Program-made: the position numbers and the translations under genes
In this document: piece by piece, positions 1 through 4,878 of the stretch
Numbering within the stretch: the first letter of the stretch is position 1
Layout: each line of letters opens with the position of its first letter
The notes under the pieces: generated by a model
The model's database searches: none
The model's input: only the letters and a program-made list of their open reading frames with translations
What the model was told of the DNA's origin: nothing
From: Pseudomonadota bacterium
Lineage (GTDB): Bacteria > Pseudomonadota > Alphaproteobacteria > Rhizobiales > Rhizobiaceae
DNA length: 5,399 bases
Direction: 5' to 3'
NCBI GenBank assembly: GCA_023419995.1
Contig: JAEZXF010000128.1
Span: 1 to 5,399 of the forward strand

Positions 1-242
1 CACCAGACCAGTGTCCCGGCGGAATTGGGCATGGCGAGCGCCACGATCTCGCCGCGCCCCACCCCCTGGCCCGCGAGCCAGTGGGCGGCAGCGCCGACCT
101 TCCTGCGGAAGGCGCCGAAGGAGACCGGCTCCTCCCCGCGAAAGCTAACGAAGGGCGCATCGGGCGTCAGGTCCGTGCGGGCCTCGAGCGCGAGGCCGAG
201 GGTCCAGTTGTCGGCGTCGCGCGCGGCGAAGATGTCGGGCAT
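1..242 (-). CDS. AMP-forming acyl-CoA synthetase/ligase, N-terminal part (partial)
   Basis: Read on the minus strand from ATG at 242-240, this frame stays open for 80 codons to the window edge. It begins MPDIFAARDADNW and ends MPNSAGTLVW. The pattern fits the start of the ANL superfamily (adenylate-forming acyl-CoA ligases, usually about 500-550 residues): a 'leader helix' TLGLALEAR (14-22), then PDAPFVSF (27-34), a VSFGAFRRKV segment (40-49) matching the usual 'hTYxELxxxV', and GVGRGEIVALAMPNS (60-74) matching 'GVxxGDxVAhhhPNS'. Family members adenylate a carboxylic acid with ATP and then form its CoA thioester in the cytoplasm. The AMP-binding P-loop and catalytic lysine lie outside the window, so activity and substrate cannot be judged. 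A GGAG at 257-254 lies 11 nt before the ATG, a slightly long spacing. The gene follows the binding-protein gene by 52 nt, with a strong hairpin between. The family call is fairly sure; the substrate is unknown, and a fatty-, aromatic- or carnitine-type acid is possible. Confidence 0.82.
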   Translation of the reverse strand, partial: MPDIFAARDADNWTLGLALEARTDLTPDAPFVSFRGEEPVSFGAFRRKVGAAAHWLAGQGVGRGEIVALAMPNSAGTLVW

Positions 243-265
243 GGGAACGTCCGCTCCGAAAGGAA

Positions 266-287
266 GCGGGCCCCTCGCGGGGCCCGC
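266..287 (-). terminator. Perfect 9-bp GC hairpin after the binding-protein gene (terminator or attenuator candidate)
   Basis: Positions 266-274 (GCGGGCCCC) and 279-287 (GGGGCCCGC) are perfect inverted repeats around a 4-nt loop. On the minus-strand transcript the loop reads GCGA, a GNRA-type tetraloop, and the stem is followed by TTCCTTT (265-259). The stem begins 7 nt after the binding-protein stop codon (TAG, 297-295) and ends 8 nt before the GGAG site of the ligase gene. The weak T-tract suggests partial termination, or a 3' stabiliser that keeps binding-protein mRNA abundant relative to the ligase. The structure is visible in the sequence; its function is inferred. Confidence 0.65.
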
Positions 288-294
288 CCCAAGG

Positions 295-1440
295 CTAGCG
301 CATCGTCTTGAACTTGCCGTCCTCGATGGTCACCGAGATCAGCGTGTCGGAGAAGACGCCCTCGTGCTGGTCGGCGCTGTAGCAGACCTTGCCGTCCATG
401 TAGGTGCCGGCGTAGTCGCAGATCGTCTCCAGCGTGTCGCGGATCTTCTCGCCGGTGATCTCGCCCTCGATGCGGCGGATCGCCTCGTTGATCATCTCGA
501 TGCCCATCGAGCCGATCAGCTCGGCATAGCCCTGCGGCTCCTTGCCGGCGGCGACGATGATCTCGCCCAGCTCCTTCTGGCGCTCGGAGGGATCGTCCCA
601 GTTGCCGATCGAGACGATCTCGATGCCCTCGGCCGCCGTGCCGGCGGCGTTGAGGAACGGCCGCTGGTTGAGGCTGCCGGTGCCGACGATCGGCGCCTCG
701 ATGCCGACCTGCTTCGCCGCGCGGACGAAGGACGCGCCGAGCGGCGGGGCCGAGGTCTTCAGCAGCACCACGTCCGGATTGGCGTTGCGGATGTTGGTGG
801 CGGCGGCGGTCAGGTCGATCGCGTTGAGCGGCGCGCTCACCGCGGCGACGATCTCGGCGTCGGTGCCCTCGGTCTGCTCGCGGGCGAACTTCATTCCCGC
901 CTCGCCGTAGGCGTCCTCCTGGTAGAGGATGGCGACGCGCTTGTGGCCGGGCTCGAAAATGCCGCGCTTGAGCACCTCGTTGATGATCAGCACGTCCGAG
1001 GGCGCGGTGCGGAACACCCACGGCCAGAACTTGTTGGCCTTGTCGGTGACGCTGATCGTGCCCACGGGCGAGAGGAGCGGCACCTTGCTCTGCATGGCGA
1101 TCGGCGCCGCGGCGAGCGTGCCGCTGCCGGTGGTCGGGCCGGCGATGGCGACCACGCTGCTCTGACGGATCAGGCGGGTCGCGCAGCGGGCCGCCTCCGT
1201 CGGGTTGGTCTGGTCGTCGCAGATGATGAGCTCGATCTGGTGACCGTTGAGCGCGTTCTCCTTGTTCGCCTTGTCGACGAGCGCCTGGACGATGTCACGC
1301 TCCGGCACGCCGAAGGGCGCGGCCGGACCGCTCAGGCTGTAGATGCCGCCGATCTTGATGACGTCGGCCTGCGCACCGGAGGCTGCCAGCATGCCGGCAA
1401 CCAGCGCAGCCATGAAGCCTTGCCTGCGAAGTCTCTTCAT
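295..1440 (-). CDS. Periplasmic substrate-binding protein of a HAAT/Liv-type ABC importer (type I fold)
   Basis: This 381-residue protein is the likely ligand receptor of the importer encoded just upstream. Residues 1-25 look like a Sec signal peptide: basic KRLRR, a hydrophobic stretch about 9-21, and cleavage after AQA (23-25), giving a mature protein of about 356 residues starting DVIKIGG. The Peripla_BP_6 pattern is clear: GGIYSLSGPAAPFG (31-44), ICDDQTNPTEAARCATRLI (73-91), GPTTGSGTLA (101-110), PLLSPVGTIS (121-130), YQEDAYGE (173-180), and CYSADQHEG near the C-terminus (353-361). Length is normal for the family. Four cysteines (74, 86, 341, 353) form two pairs, each spaced by 12 residues. 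The chosen ATG (1440-1438) has AGGGAG 6 nt upstream and begins the signal peptide. An in-frame ATG at 1497-1495 overlaps the livF stop and would add 19 polar residues. The protein sits last among the transporter genes, 56 nt after livF. Ligand unknown; a carboxylate is favoured by the neighbours. Confidence 0.93.
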   Translation of the reverse strand: MKRLRRQGFMAALVAGMLAASGAQADVIKIGGIYSLSGPAAPFGVPERDIVQALVDKANKENALNGHQIELIICDDQTNPTEAARCATRLIRQSSVVAIAGPTTGSGTLAAAPIAMQSKVPLLSPVGTISVTDKANKFWPWVFRTAPSDVLIINEVLKRGIFEPGHKRVAILYQEDAYGEAGMKFAREQTEGTDAEIVAAVSAPLNAIDLTAAATNIRNANPDVVLLKTSAPPLGASFVRAAKQVGIEAPIVGTGSLNQRPFLNAAGTAAEGIEIVSIGNWDDPSERQKELGEIIVAAGKEPQGYAELIGSMGIEMINEAIRRIEGEITGEKIRDTLETICDYAGTYMDGKVCYSADQHEGVFSDTLISVTIEDGKFKTMR

Positions 1441-1446
1441 TTCTCT

Positions 1447-1452
1447 CTCCCT
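1447..1452 (-). promoter_or_regulatory. Ribosome binding site of the binding-protein gene (decides its start)
   Basis: On the minus strand, AGGGAG (1452-1447) lies 6 nt before ATG 1440-1438. This supports the internal ATG that opens a proper signal peptide over the in-frame ATG at 1497-1495. I recognise no clear sigma-70-type promoter in the 56-nt gap 1441-1496, so the gene is probably co-transcribed with livF. Confidence 0.75.
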
Positions 1453-1496
1453 GTTGTCGCATGACCGGTCCCCGGCCCCTGCAGTTTCCGGACGCA

Positions 1497-2237
1497 TCAG
1501 GCGTCCACTCCCATGAAGGCCTGCGCGATCGCCTCTATGTCGCGCAGGTCCTCGCGTGACCCGACCTTCGCCGTCTCGCCGTGGCTGAGCACCATGTATC
1601 GGTCCGCCACCCGCTCGGCGAAAGGCACGTTCTGCTCCGCCAGGAGCAGGGCGATGCCGCGCCGCTTGAGCACGTCGAAGGCATTCTCAAGGATGTCGAA
1701 GATCGCCGGCGCGAGGCCCTGGGTCGGCTCGTCGAGCAGGAGGGCGGCGGGGTTGCGCCCGAGCGCGATCCCGATCGCCAGCATCTGCTGCTCGCCGCCG
1801 CTGAGCACTCCCGCCGACGCGGTGCTGCGCTGGCCGAGGATGGGGAACAGGCTCAGGATCATCTCCCGGCACTCGCCCCGCGCCTCCGGCGCCAGCATGC
1901 GCAGGCCGAGCTCGATGTTCTCCGCCACCGACATGGTGGAGAAGATGTTGCCGCGCTGCTCCGGAACGAAGGCGAGGCCGTGATAGGCGCGCTGATGCGC
2001 GCCCATGCGCCCGAGATCGGTGCCGTTGACGAGCACGCTTCCCTGCCCGGAGACGGTGCCGGCGATCGCGCCGAGAAGGCTGCTCTTGCCGGCGCCGTTG
2101 GAGCCGAGCAGCGCCACCATCTCGCCGGCACGCACGTCGAGGTCTATCCCGTGCACCACCTCGATGCGGCTATAGCGCGCGCGGATGCCGCGGCAGACGA
2201 GGACCGGCGTCCCGGCGTCTTTCGTCCCGGCCGTCAT
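1497..2237 (-). CDS. livF: LivF-type ATP-binding protein of a HAAT/Liv ABC importer
   Basis: This 246-residue cytoplasmic ATPase should pair with LivG to drive import through LivH/LivM. Visible motifs are Walker A GSNGAGKSS (45-53), the segment VPEQR (91-95) at the Q-loop position, where LivF proteins typically read 'PEGR', the ABC signature LSGGEQQ (145-151), Walker B ALLLDEP (165-171), D-loop QGLAP (173-177), and EQN (201-203) at the switch position. Glutamine instead of the usual H-loop histidine is normal for LivF, so it is not a defect. Start ATG 2237-2235 is chosen because GGGAGGG lies 4 nt upstream, the length matches the family (about 235-250), and the ATG overlaps the livG stop by 4 nt (ATGA). 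The frame is open further upstream, but that stretch lies inside livG and has low-complexity shadow composition. The stop TGA (1499-1497) precedes the binding-protein gene. The family call is sure; transported substrate unknown. Confidence 0.95.
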   Translation of the reverse strand: MTAGTKDAGTPVLVCRGIRARYSRIEVVHGIDLDVRAGEMVALLGSNGAGKSSLLGAIAGTVSGQGSVLVNGTDLGRMGAHQRAYHGLAFVPEQRGNIFSTMSVAENIELGLRMLAPEARGECREMILSLFPILGQRSTASAGVLSGGEQQMLAIGIALGRNPAALLLDEPTQGLAPAIFDILENAFDVLKRRGIALLLAEQNVPFAERVADRYMVLSHGETAKVGSREDLRDIEAIAQAFMGVDA

Positions 2238-2992
2238 GCCGCCCTCCCGAGATAGGCTTCGATGAAGCTCGGATCCGAGGCAACGCGCTCGGGATCGCCC
2301 TCGATCAGGCAGGCTCCCTGCTTGAGCACCATCAGGTACTCGGCCAGATCGCGGACCAGCTTGAAGTTGTGCTCCACCAGCAGCACGCCGACGCCGCGCT
2401 CGGCGAGGCGGCGGATCTCGCCGGCGAGCATGCGCTGCTCGTCGAGCGAAAGGCCCGCGGCCGGCTCGTCGAGGAGGATGTAGCGCGGCTCGTTTGCCAC
2501 TGCCCGCGCCACCTCGACCAGGCGCACCCGGCCCATCGGCAGCTCGCCCATCTGCATGTCCTTCAGCGGCAGCAGCTTCAGGTCGTCGAGGATCTCGTGG
2601 CAGCGGCGCAGGAAGTGCCGCTCCTCGGCCGAGCATTTCGGCAGGCGCAGCATCGAGCCGAGCACGCCCGACTTGCGGACCGGGTAGAAGCCGCACAGGA
2701 CCGCCTCTTCCACCGTGATCTGCGGGTCGAAGCGGGGCGTCTGGAAGGTGCGCGCGAGCCCGAGCGAGATGCGCTGGCTGGGGCTGAGCGCGTCGGCCAC
2801 CACGCCGTCGACGATGACGGTGCCGGCGATCGGCTTCACCATGCCGGTGATGGCGTTGAACATCGTGCTCTTGCCGGAGCCGTTCGGGCCGATCACCGAG
2901 ATGATGCGCCCGGGCTCCAGGGTGAGCGAGGCGTTCGAGAGGGCGGTGATGCCTCCGAAGCGGACGGTGACGTCGCGGATCTCGATGCTCAT
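2234..2992 (-). CDS. livG: LivG-type ATP-binding protein of a HAAT/Liv ABC importer
   Basis: This 252-residue ATPase is the expected partner of LivF on the cytoplasmic face of the LivHM channel. Motifs are Walker A IGPNGSGKST (34-43), Q-loop RTFQTPRF (81-88, Q84), Walker B YILLDEP (171-177), D-loop AAGLSLDE (178-185) and switch EHN (207-209) with the H-loop histidine at 208. The region around residues 95-145 carries the long helical insert usual in LivG, and the C-terminal IEGDPERVASDP (230-241) is typical. The signature is off-consensus: LPMGRVRLVEVARA (151-164) replaces LSGGQ/LSYGQ. Start ATG 2992-2990 has GAGGAG 6 nt upstream and overlaps the livM stop by 4 nt (ATGA); the stop overlaps the livF start in the same way, suggesting translational coupling and matched amounts. 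The open frame above 2992 runs through livM and is not coding. Family assignment is sure; substrate unknown. Confidence 0.95.
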   Translation of the reverse strand: MSIEIRDVTVRFGGITALSNASLTLEPGRIISVIGPNGSGKSTMFNAITGMVKPIAGTVIVDGVVADALSPSQRISLGLARTFQTPRFDPQITVEEAVLCGFYPVRKSGVLGSMLRLPKCSAEERHFLRRCHEILDDLKLLPLKDMQMGELPMGRVRLVEVARAVANEPRYILLDEPAAGLSLDEQRMLAGEIRRLAERGVGVLLVEHNFKLVRDLAEYLMVLKQGACLIEGDPERVASDPSFIEAYLGRAA

Positions 2993-3960
2993 GTCGCGCT
3001 CCTCGGCTGGCGCTCGCGCCGGGCGGCGCGACGCGGCTTGAGAACGGTCAGCCAGTTGGTGCCGAGGATGCCGTTCGGCGTGACCAGGAGGACGAAGATC
3101 AGCACGGCGCCGAAGATCATGCCCTGGGTCTCGGCGGCCGGCAGGTAGAGGGTGAGGAGCGTCAGGAAGGCCGCGCCCAGCACCGGCCCGAGATAGGTGG
3201 CCGCGCCGCCGATCACCGCCATCAGCATGATGCGCAGCGAGACGTGCATGGTCAGCGAATCCGGCCCGACATAGCTCATGTAGTGGGCGTAGAGCCAGCC
3301 GGCGACGCCGGCGACCGCCGCCGTGACGGAGAAGTAGGAGGCGAGCAGGTTGGCGACGTTCACGCCGTCGGCGGTCGCCCGCAGCGGATCGTGCTTGGCC
3401 GTCCGCACCGCCCGGCCGATCGCCGAGTTGGTGAGGTTCGCGTAGAAGACCAGCGCCAGCACCACGAGCGCCCAGCCGAGCAGGTGCATGGAGAACTGCG
3501 TGTCGAAGCCCGGCAGCGAGGGAATGCCGGAAAGCCCGATATAGCCGCCGGTGAAGCTGCCGCCCTCGCGCACGAAATGCTCGAGGACGAGGCTGAGGAG
3601 GATGGTGCCGATCGACAGCGGCATCGGCGAGAGGCGGACGATGGCGCGCGCCGTCGGATAGGCGAGCAGCGCCGGGAGCACGATCGCGGCGACGAGGCCG
3701 AGCCACGGCGACAGCTCGTAGTGGACGGTGATGATCGCGGTGGCGAAGGCGCCGACCGAGGCGAACGCCGCCGTCGCCATGGTGAGGATGCCCGCCTGGC
3801 CGTAGGCCATGCCGGCCGAAAGGGCCATCAGCGCGAAGATCGCGACGATCACCGAATTGTCGAGCCAGAAGGGGCTGCCGGCGATGAACGGGCTCAGCGC
3901 CGCAATGATGGCGGCCACGATCAGGGCCGGCCGCAGGCGTTCGAGAAGACCGTGCTGCAT
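2989..3960 (-). CDS. livM: LivM-type inner-membrane permease of a HAAT/Liv ABC importer
   Basis: This 323-residue integral membrane protein should form the import channel with LivH. About eight or nine hydrophobic segments are visible, near residues 12-28, 34-54, 58-78, 85-101, 111-128, 158-174, 205-226, 242-268 and 280-295. Family hallmarks are MAYGQAGILTMATAAFASVGA (starting at 51), FTGGYIGLSGIPSLPG (136-151) and the EAA-like cytoplasmic loop SAIGRAVRTAKHDPLRATA (179-197), which should contact the ATPases. It also ends its membrane part with TPNGILG (294-300), followed by a basic tail rich in arginine (309-320). Start ATG 3960-3958 has GGAGGA 8 nt upstream and shares one base with the livH stop (TGATG). 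A longer frame from 4074 would add 38 charged residues inside livH and is rejected. The stop overlaps livG by 4 nt. Length and order livH-livM-livG-livF are classic for the family. Confidence 0.94.
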   Translation of the reverse strand: MQHGLLERLRPALIVAAIIAALSPFIAGSPFWLDNSVIVAIFALMALSAGMAYGQAGILTMATAAFASVGAFATAIITVHYELSPWLGLVAAIVLPALLAYPTARAIVRLSPMPLSIGTILLSLVLEHFVREGGSFTGGYIGLSGIPSLPGFDTQFSMHLLGWALVVLALVFYANLTNSAIGRAVRTAKHDPLRATADGVNVANLLASYFSVTAAVAGVAGWLYAHYMSYVGPDSLTMHVSLRIMLMAVIGGAATYLGPVLGAAFLTLLTLYLPAAETQGMIFGAVLIFVLLVTPNGILGTNWLTVLKPRRAARRERQPRSAT

Positions 3961-4814
3961 CAGACCCGTCCTCCGGTGGCGGCGATCTGGTTGTTCTTGC
4001 CGAGGGCGAGAACGACGAAGATGAAGATCAGGGGAACCGTGGTCGACAGGCTGCTCGGCAGGTAACCGGAGCACAGCGCCTGCGTGATGCCGATGATGAG
4101 CCCGCCGAGGAATCCGCGGAGCGGACTGCGCAGGCCGAAGATGATGGCCGAGCCGAAGCCCCAGATCGTCAGCGTGAAGGCGGTGCTGTAGTCCGCGCCG
4201 GTGGTGAAGAGGATGAGGACGCCGGCGATCCCCGCCATCAGGCCGCCGAGGATGTAGGTGGCGAACCAGATCTGCCGCACGGGGATCCCCGTCAGCGCCG
4301 CGCCGACCGGGTTGACCGCGCTCGCCCGCATGGAGCGGCCGAAGGGCGTGCGGTTGATGATGAGGTAGAGCGCCGTGAGGATCGCGAGGCAGATCACCAC
4401 GTTGATCCCGAATTGCGGGCTGATGCGGATGCCGAAGACGTTCCAGAAGGTCTCGAAGGGCTGGCGGATCATCGGCGCGGTGCCGAAGTTCGTCAGGATC
4501 GCGGATTCGAGGAAGGTCGCCAGGCCGAAAGTGCCGAGCACGGGGATGATGTGGTCGACCGAGCCGGGGCGGTTCAGCCGCATCGAGACGATGCCGACGA
4601 TGCCCGCCGCCGCCACCGCCGCGCCGATGGCGAGGAAGAGGCCGAGCGGGCCGCCCACGGTGTACATGATGGCCACGGCCAGCACGGCATAGGCGCCGAG
4701 CGCCACGTCGACCGACCCCGTGGTGATGAAGACCAGGCTCACGGGAAATGCGAGCAGACCGTAGGTCACGCCCAGCAACGCCCCGCGAACGACATATTCG
4801 ACGAATTCGTACAC
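3960..4814 (-). CDS. livH: LivH-type inner-membrane permease of a HAAT/Liv ABC importer
   Basis: This 284-residue membrane protein is the first transporter gene of the operon and should pair with LivM. About eight hydrophobic segments are visible (near 11-30, 36-53, 57-77, 88-108, 136-153, 186-205, 215-227, 232-248, 257-272). LivH-type signs are the N-terminal VVRGALLGVTYGLLAFPVSL (8-27) followed by ITTGSVDVALGAY (30-42, compare the usual 'hxxGxhNhAhGxF'), the EAA-like loop RTPFGRSMRASAVNPVGAAL (155-174) and GFGSAIIFGLRSPLRGFLGG (219-238). The start codon is GTG (4814-4812), supported by GGGAGG 4 nt upstream and by the absence of an in-frame ATG that would keep the first helix. The gene lies 64 nt after the SDR, with an imperfect hairpin in the gap, and its stop shares one base with the livM start. 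The family call is sure; substrate unknown. Confidence 0.94.
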   Translation of the reverse strand: MYEFVEYVVRGALLGVTYGLLAFPVSLVFITTGSVDVALGAYAVLAVAIMYTVGGPLGLFLAIGAAVAAAGIVGIVSMRLNRPGSVDHIIPVLGTFGLATFLESAILTNFGTAPMIRQPFETFWNVFGIRISPQFGINVVICLAILTALYLIINRTPFGRSMRASAVNPVGAALTGIPVRQIWFATYILGGLMAGIAGVLILFTTGADYSTAFTLTIWGFGSAIIFGLRSPLRGFLGGLIIGITQALCSGYLPSSLSTTVPLIFIFVVLALGKNNQIAATGGRV

Positions 4815-4818
4815 GTTT

Positions 4819-4824
4819 CCTCCC
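4819..4824 (-). promoter_or_regulatory. Strong ribosome binding site fixing the GTG start of livH
   Basis: On the minus strand, GGGAGG (4824-4819) lies 4 nt before GTG 4814-4812. The spacing is short but the match to anti-Shine-Dalgarno is strong, and it is the only good start signal for livH in the gap. No convincing -35/-10 promoter pair is visible in 4815-4878. Confidence 0.72.
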
Positions 4825-4839
4825 TTCGTTCTTTCCAGA

Positions 4840-4878
4840 CCCGAACCGGCCTCCCCGGGGCCTGCGCGGCCGTTCGGG
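4840..4878 (-). repeat. Imperfect inverted repeat (hairpin) between the SDR gene and livH
   Basis: The arms 4840-4851 (CCCGAACCGGCC) and 4868-4878 (GGCCGTTCGGG) pair as 7 bp plus 4 bp with one bulged base (4847) around a 16-nt loop. The loop contains the palindrome CCCCGGGG (4853-4860), and a competing GGCC/GGCC pairing is possible. The structure starts directly after the SDR stop codon (TAG, 4881-4879). On the minus strand it is followed by TCTGGAAAG with no T-run, so it does not look like a standard intrinsic terminator. It may mark an mRNA processing or stability boundary, or the end of one transcript unit. Function is inferred only. Confidence 0.55.

Noticed and set aside
167..1021. A 284-codon minus-strand frame overlapping the binding-protein gene and the ligase start
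   Set aside because: It is an Arg/Gly/His-rich shadow in another frame of the binding-protein gene, and it runs through the hairpin and into the out-of-frame ligase start.
1411..1440. Twin-arginine (Tat) signal in the binding protein (KRLRRQGFM)
   Set aside because: The residues after the arginines do not fit the RRxFLK pattern (there is an extra residue before Phe), and Liv-type binding proteins are normally exported by Sec.
25..1464. A 479-codon open frame on the plus strand, antisense to the binding-protein gene
   Set aside because: It is rich in Ala, Arg, Gly, Asp and Leu with no recognisable domain, and mirrors a well-supported gene on the other strand. Long antisense frames are expected in GC-rich DNA with strong third-position bias.
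1463..1470. GACCGGTC palindrome in the livF to binding-protein gap as an operator
   Set aside because: An 8-bp palindrome in very GC-rich DNA is expected by chance. No promoter elements or second copy were seen nearby.
1894..1902. Lack of the H-loop histidine in LivF as a sign of an inactive ATPase
   Set aside because: Glutamine in 'EQN' is the usual state in LivF proteins, and the other motifs are intact; I do not treat it as a defect. In LivF it lies at residues 201-203, about 1629-1637.
2238..2696. Upstream extension of the livF frame into livG (and likewise of livG above 2992 and livM above 3960)
   Set aside because: The extensions have no homology-like pattern and lie wholly within the preceding genes. 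The chosen starts have good ribosome binding sites and give normal family lengths.
2369..3148. A 259-codon plus-strand open frame antisense to livG
   Set aside because: It has shadow composition (Ala, Arg, His, Gln, Asp) with no domain, and it crosses the livG-livM junction on the opposite strand.
3244..4065. A 273-codon plus-strand open frame antisense to livM
   Set aside because: Composition is extremely Arg/Glu/Asp/Gly-rich and low in complexity, as expected for the complement of a membrane-protein gene. No start signal or family motif was seen.
4840..4878. Calling the SDR-livH hairpin a rho-independent terminator
   Set aside because: There is no T-run after the stem on the minus strand, the stem is bulged, and the ribosome binding site of livH follows within 16 nt. 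It is annotated only as an inverted repeat.
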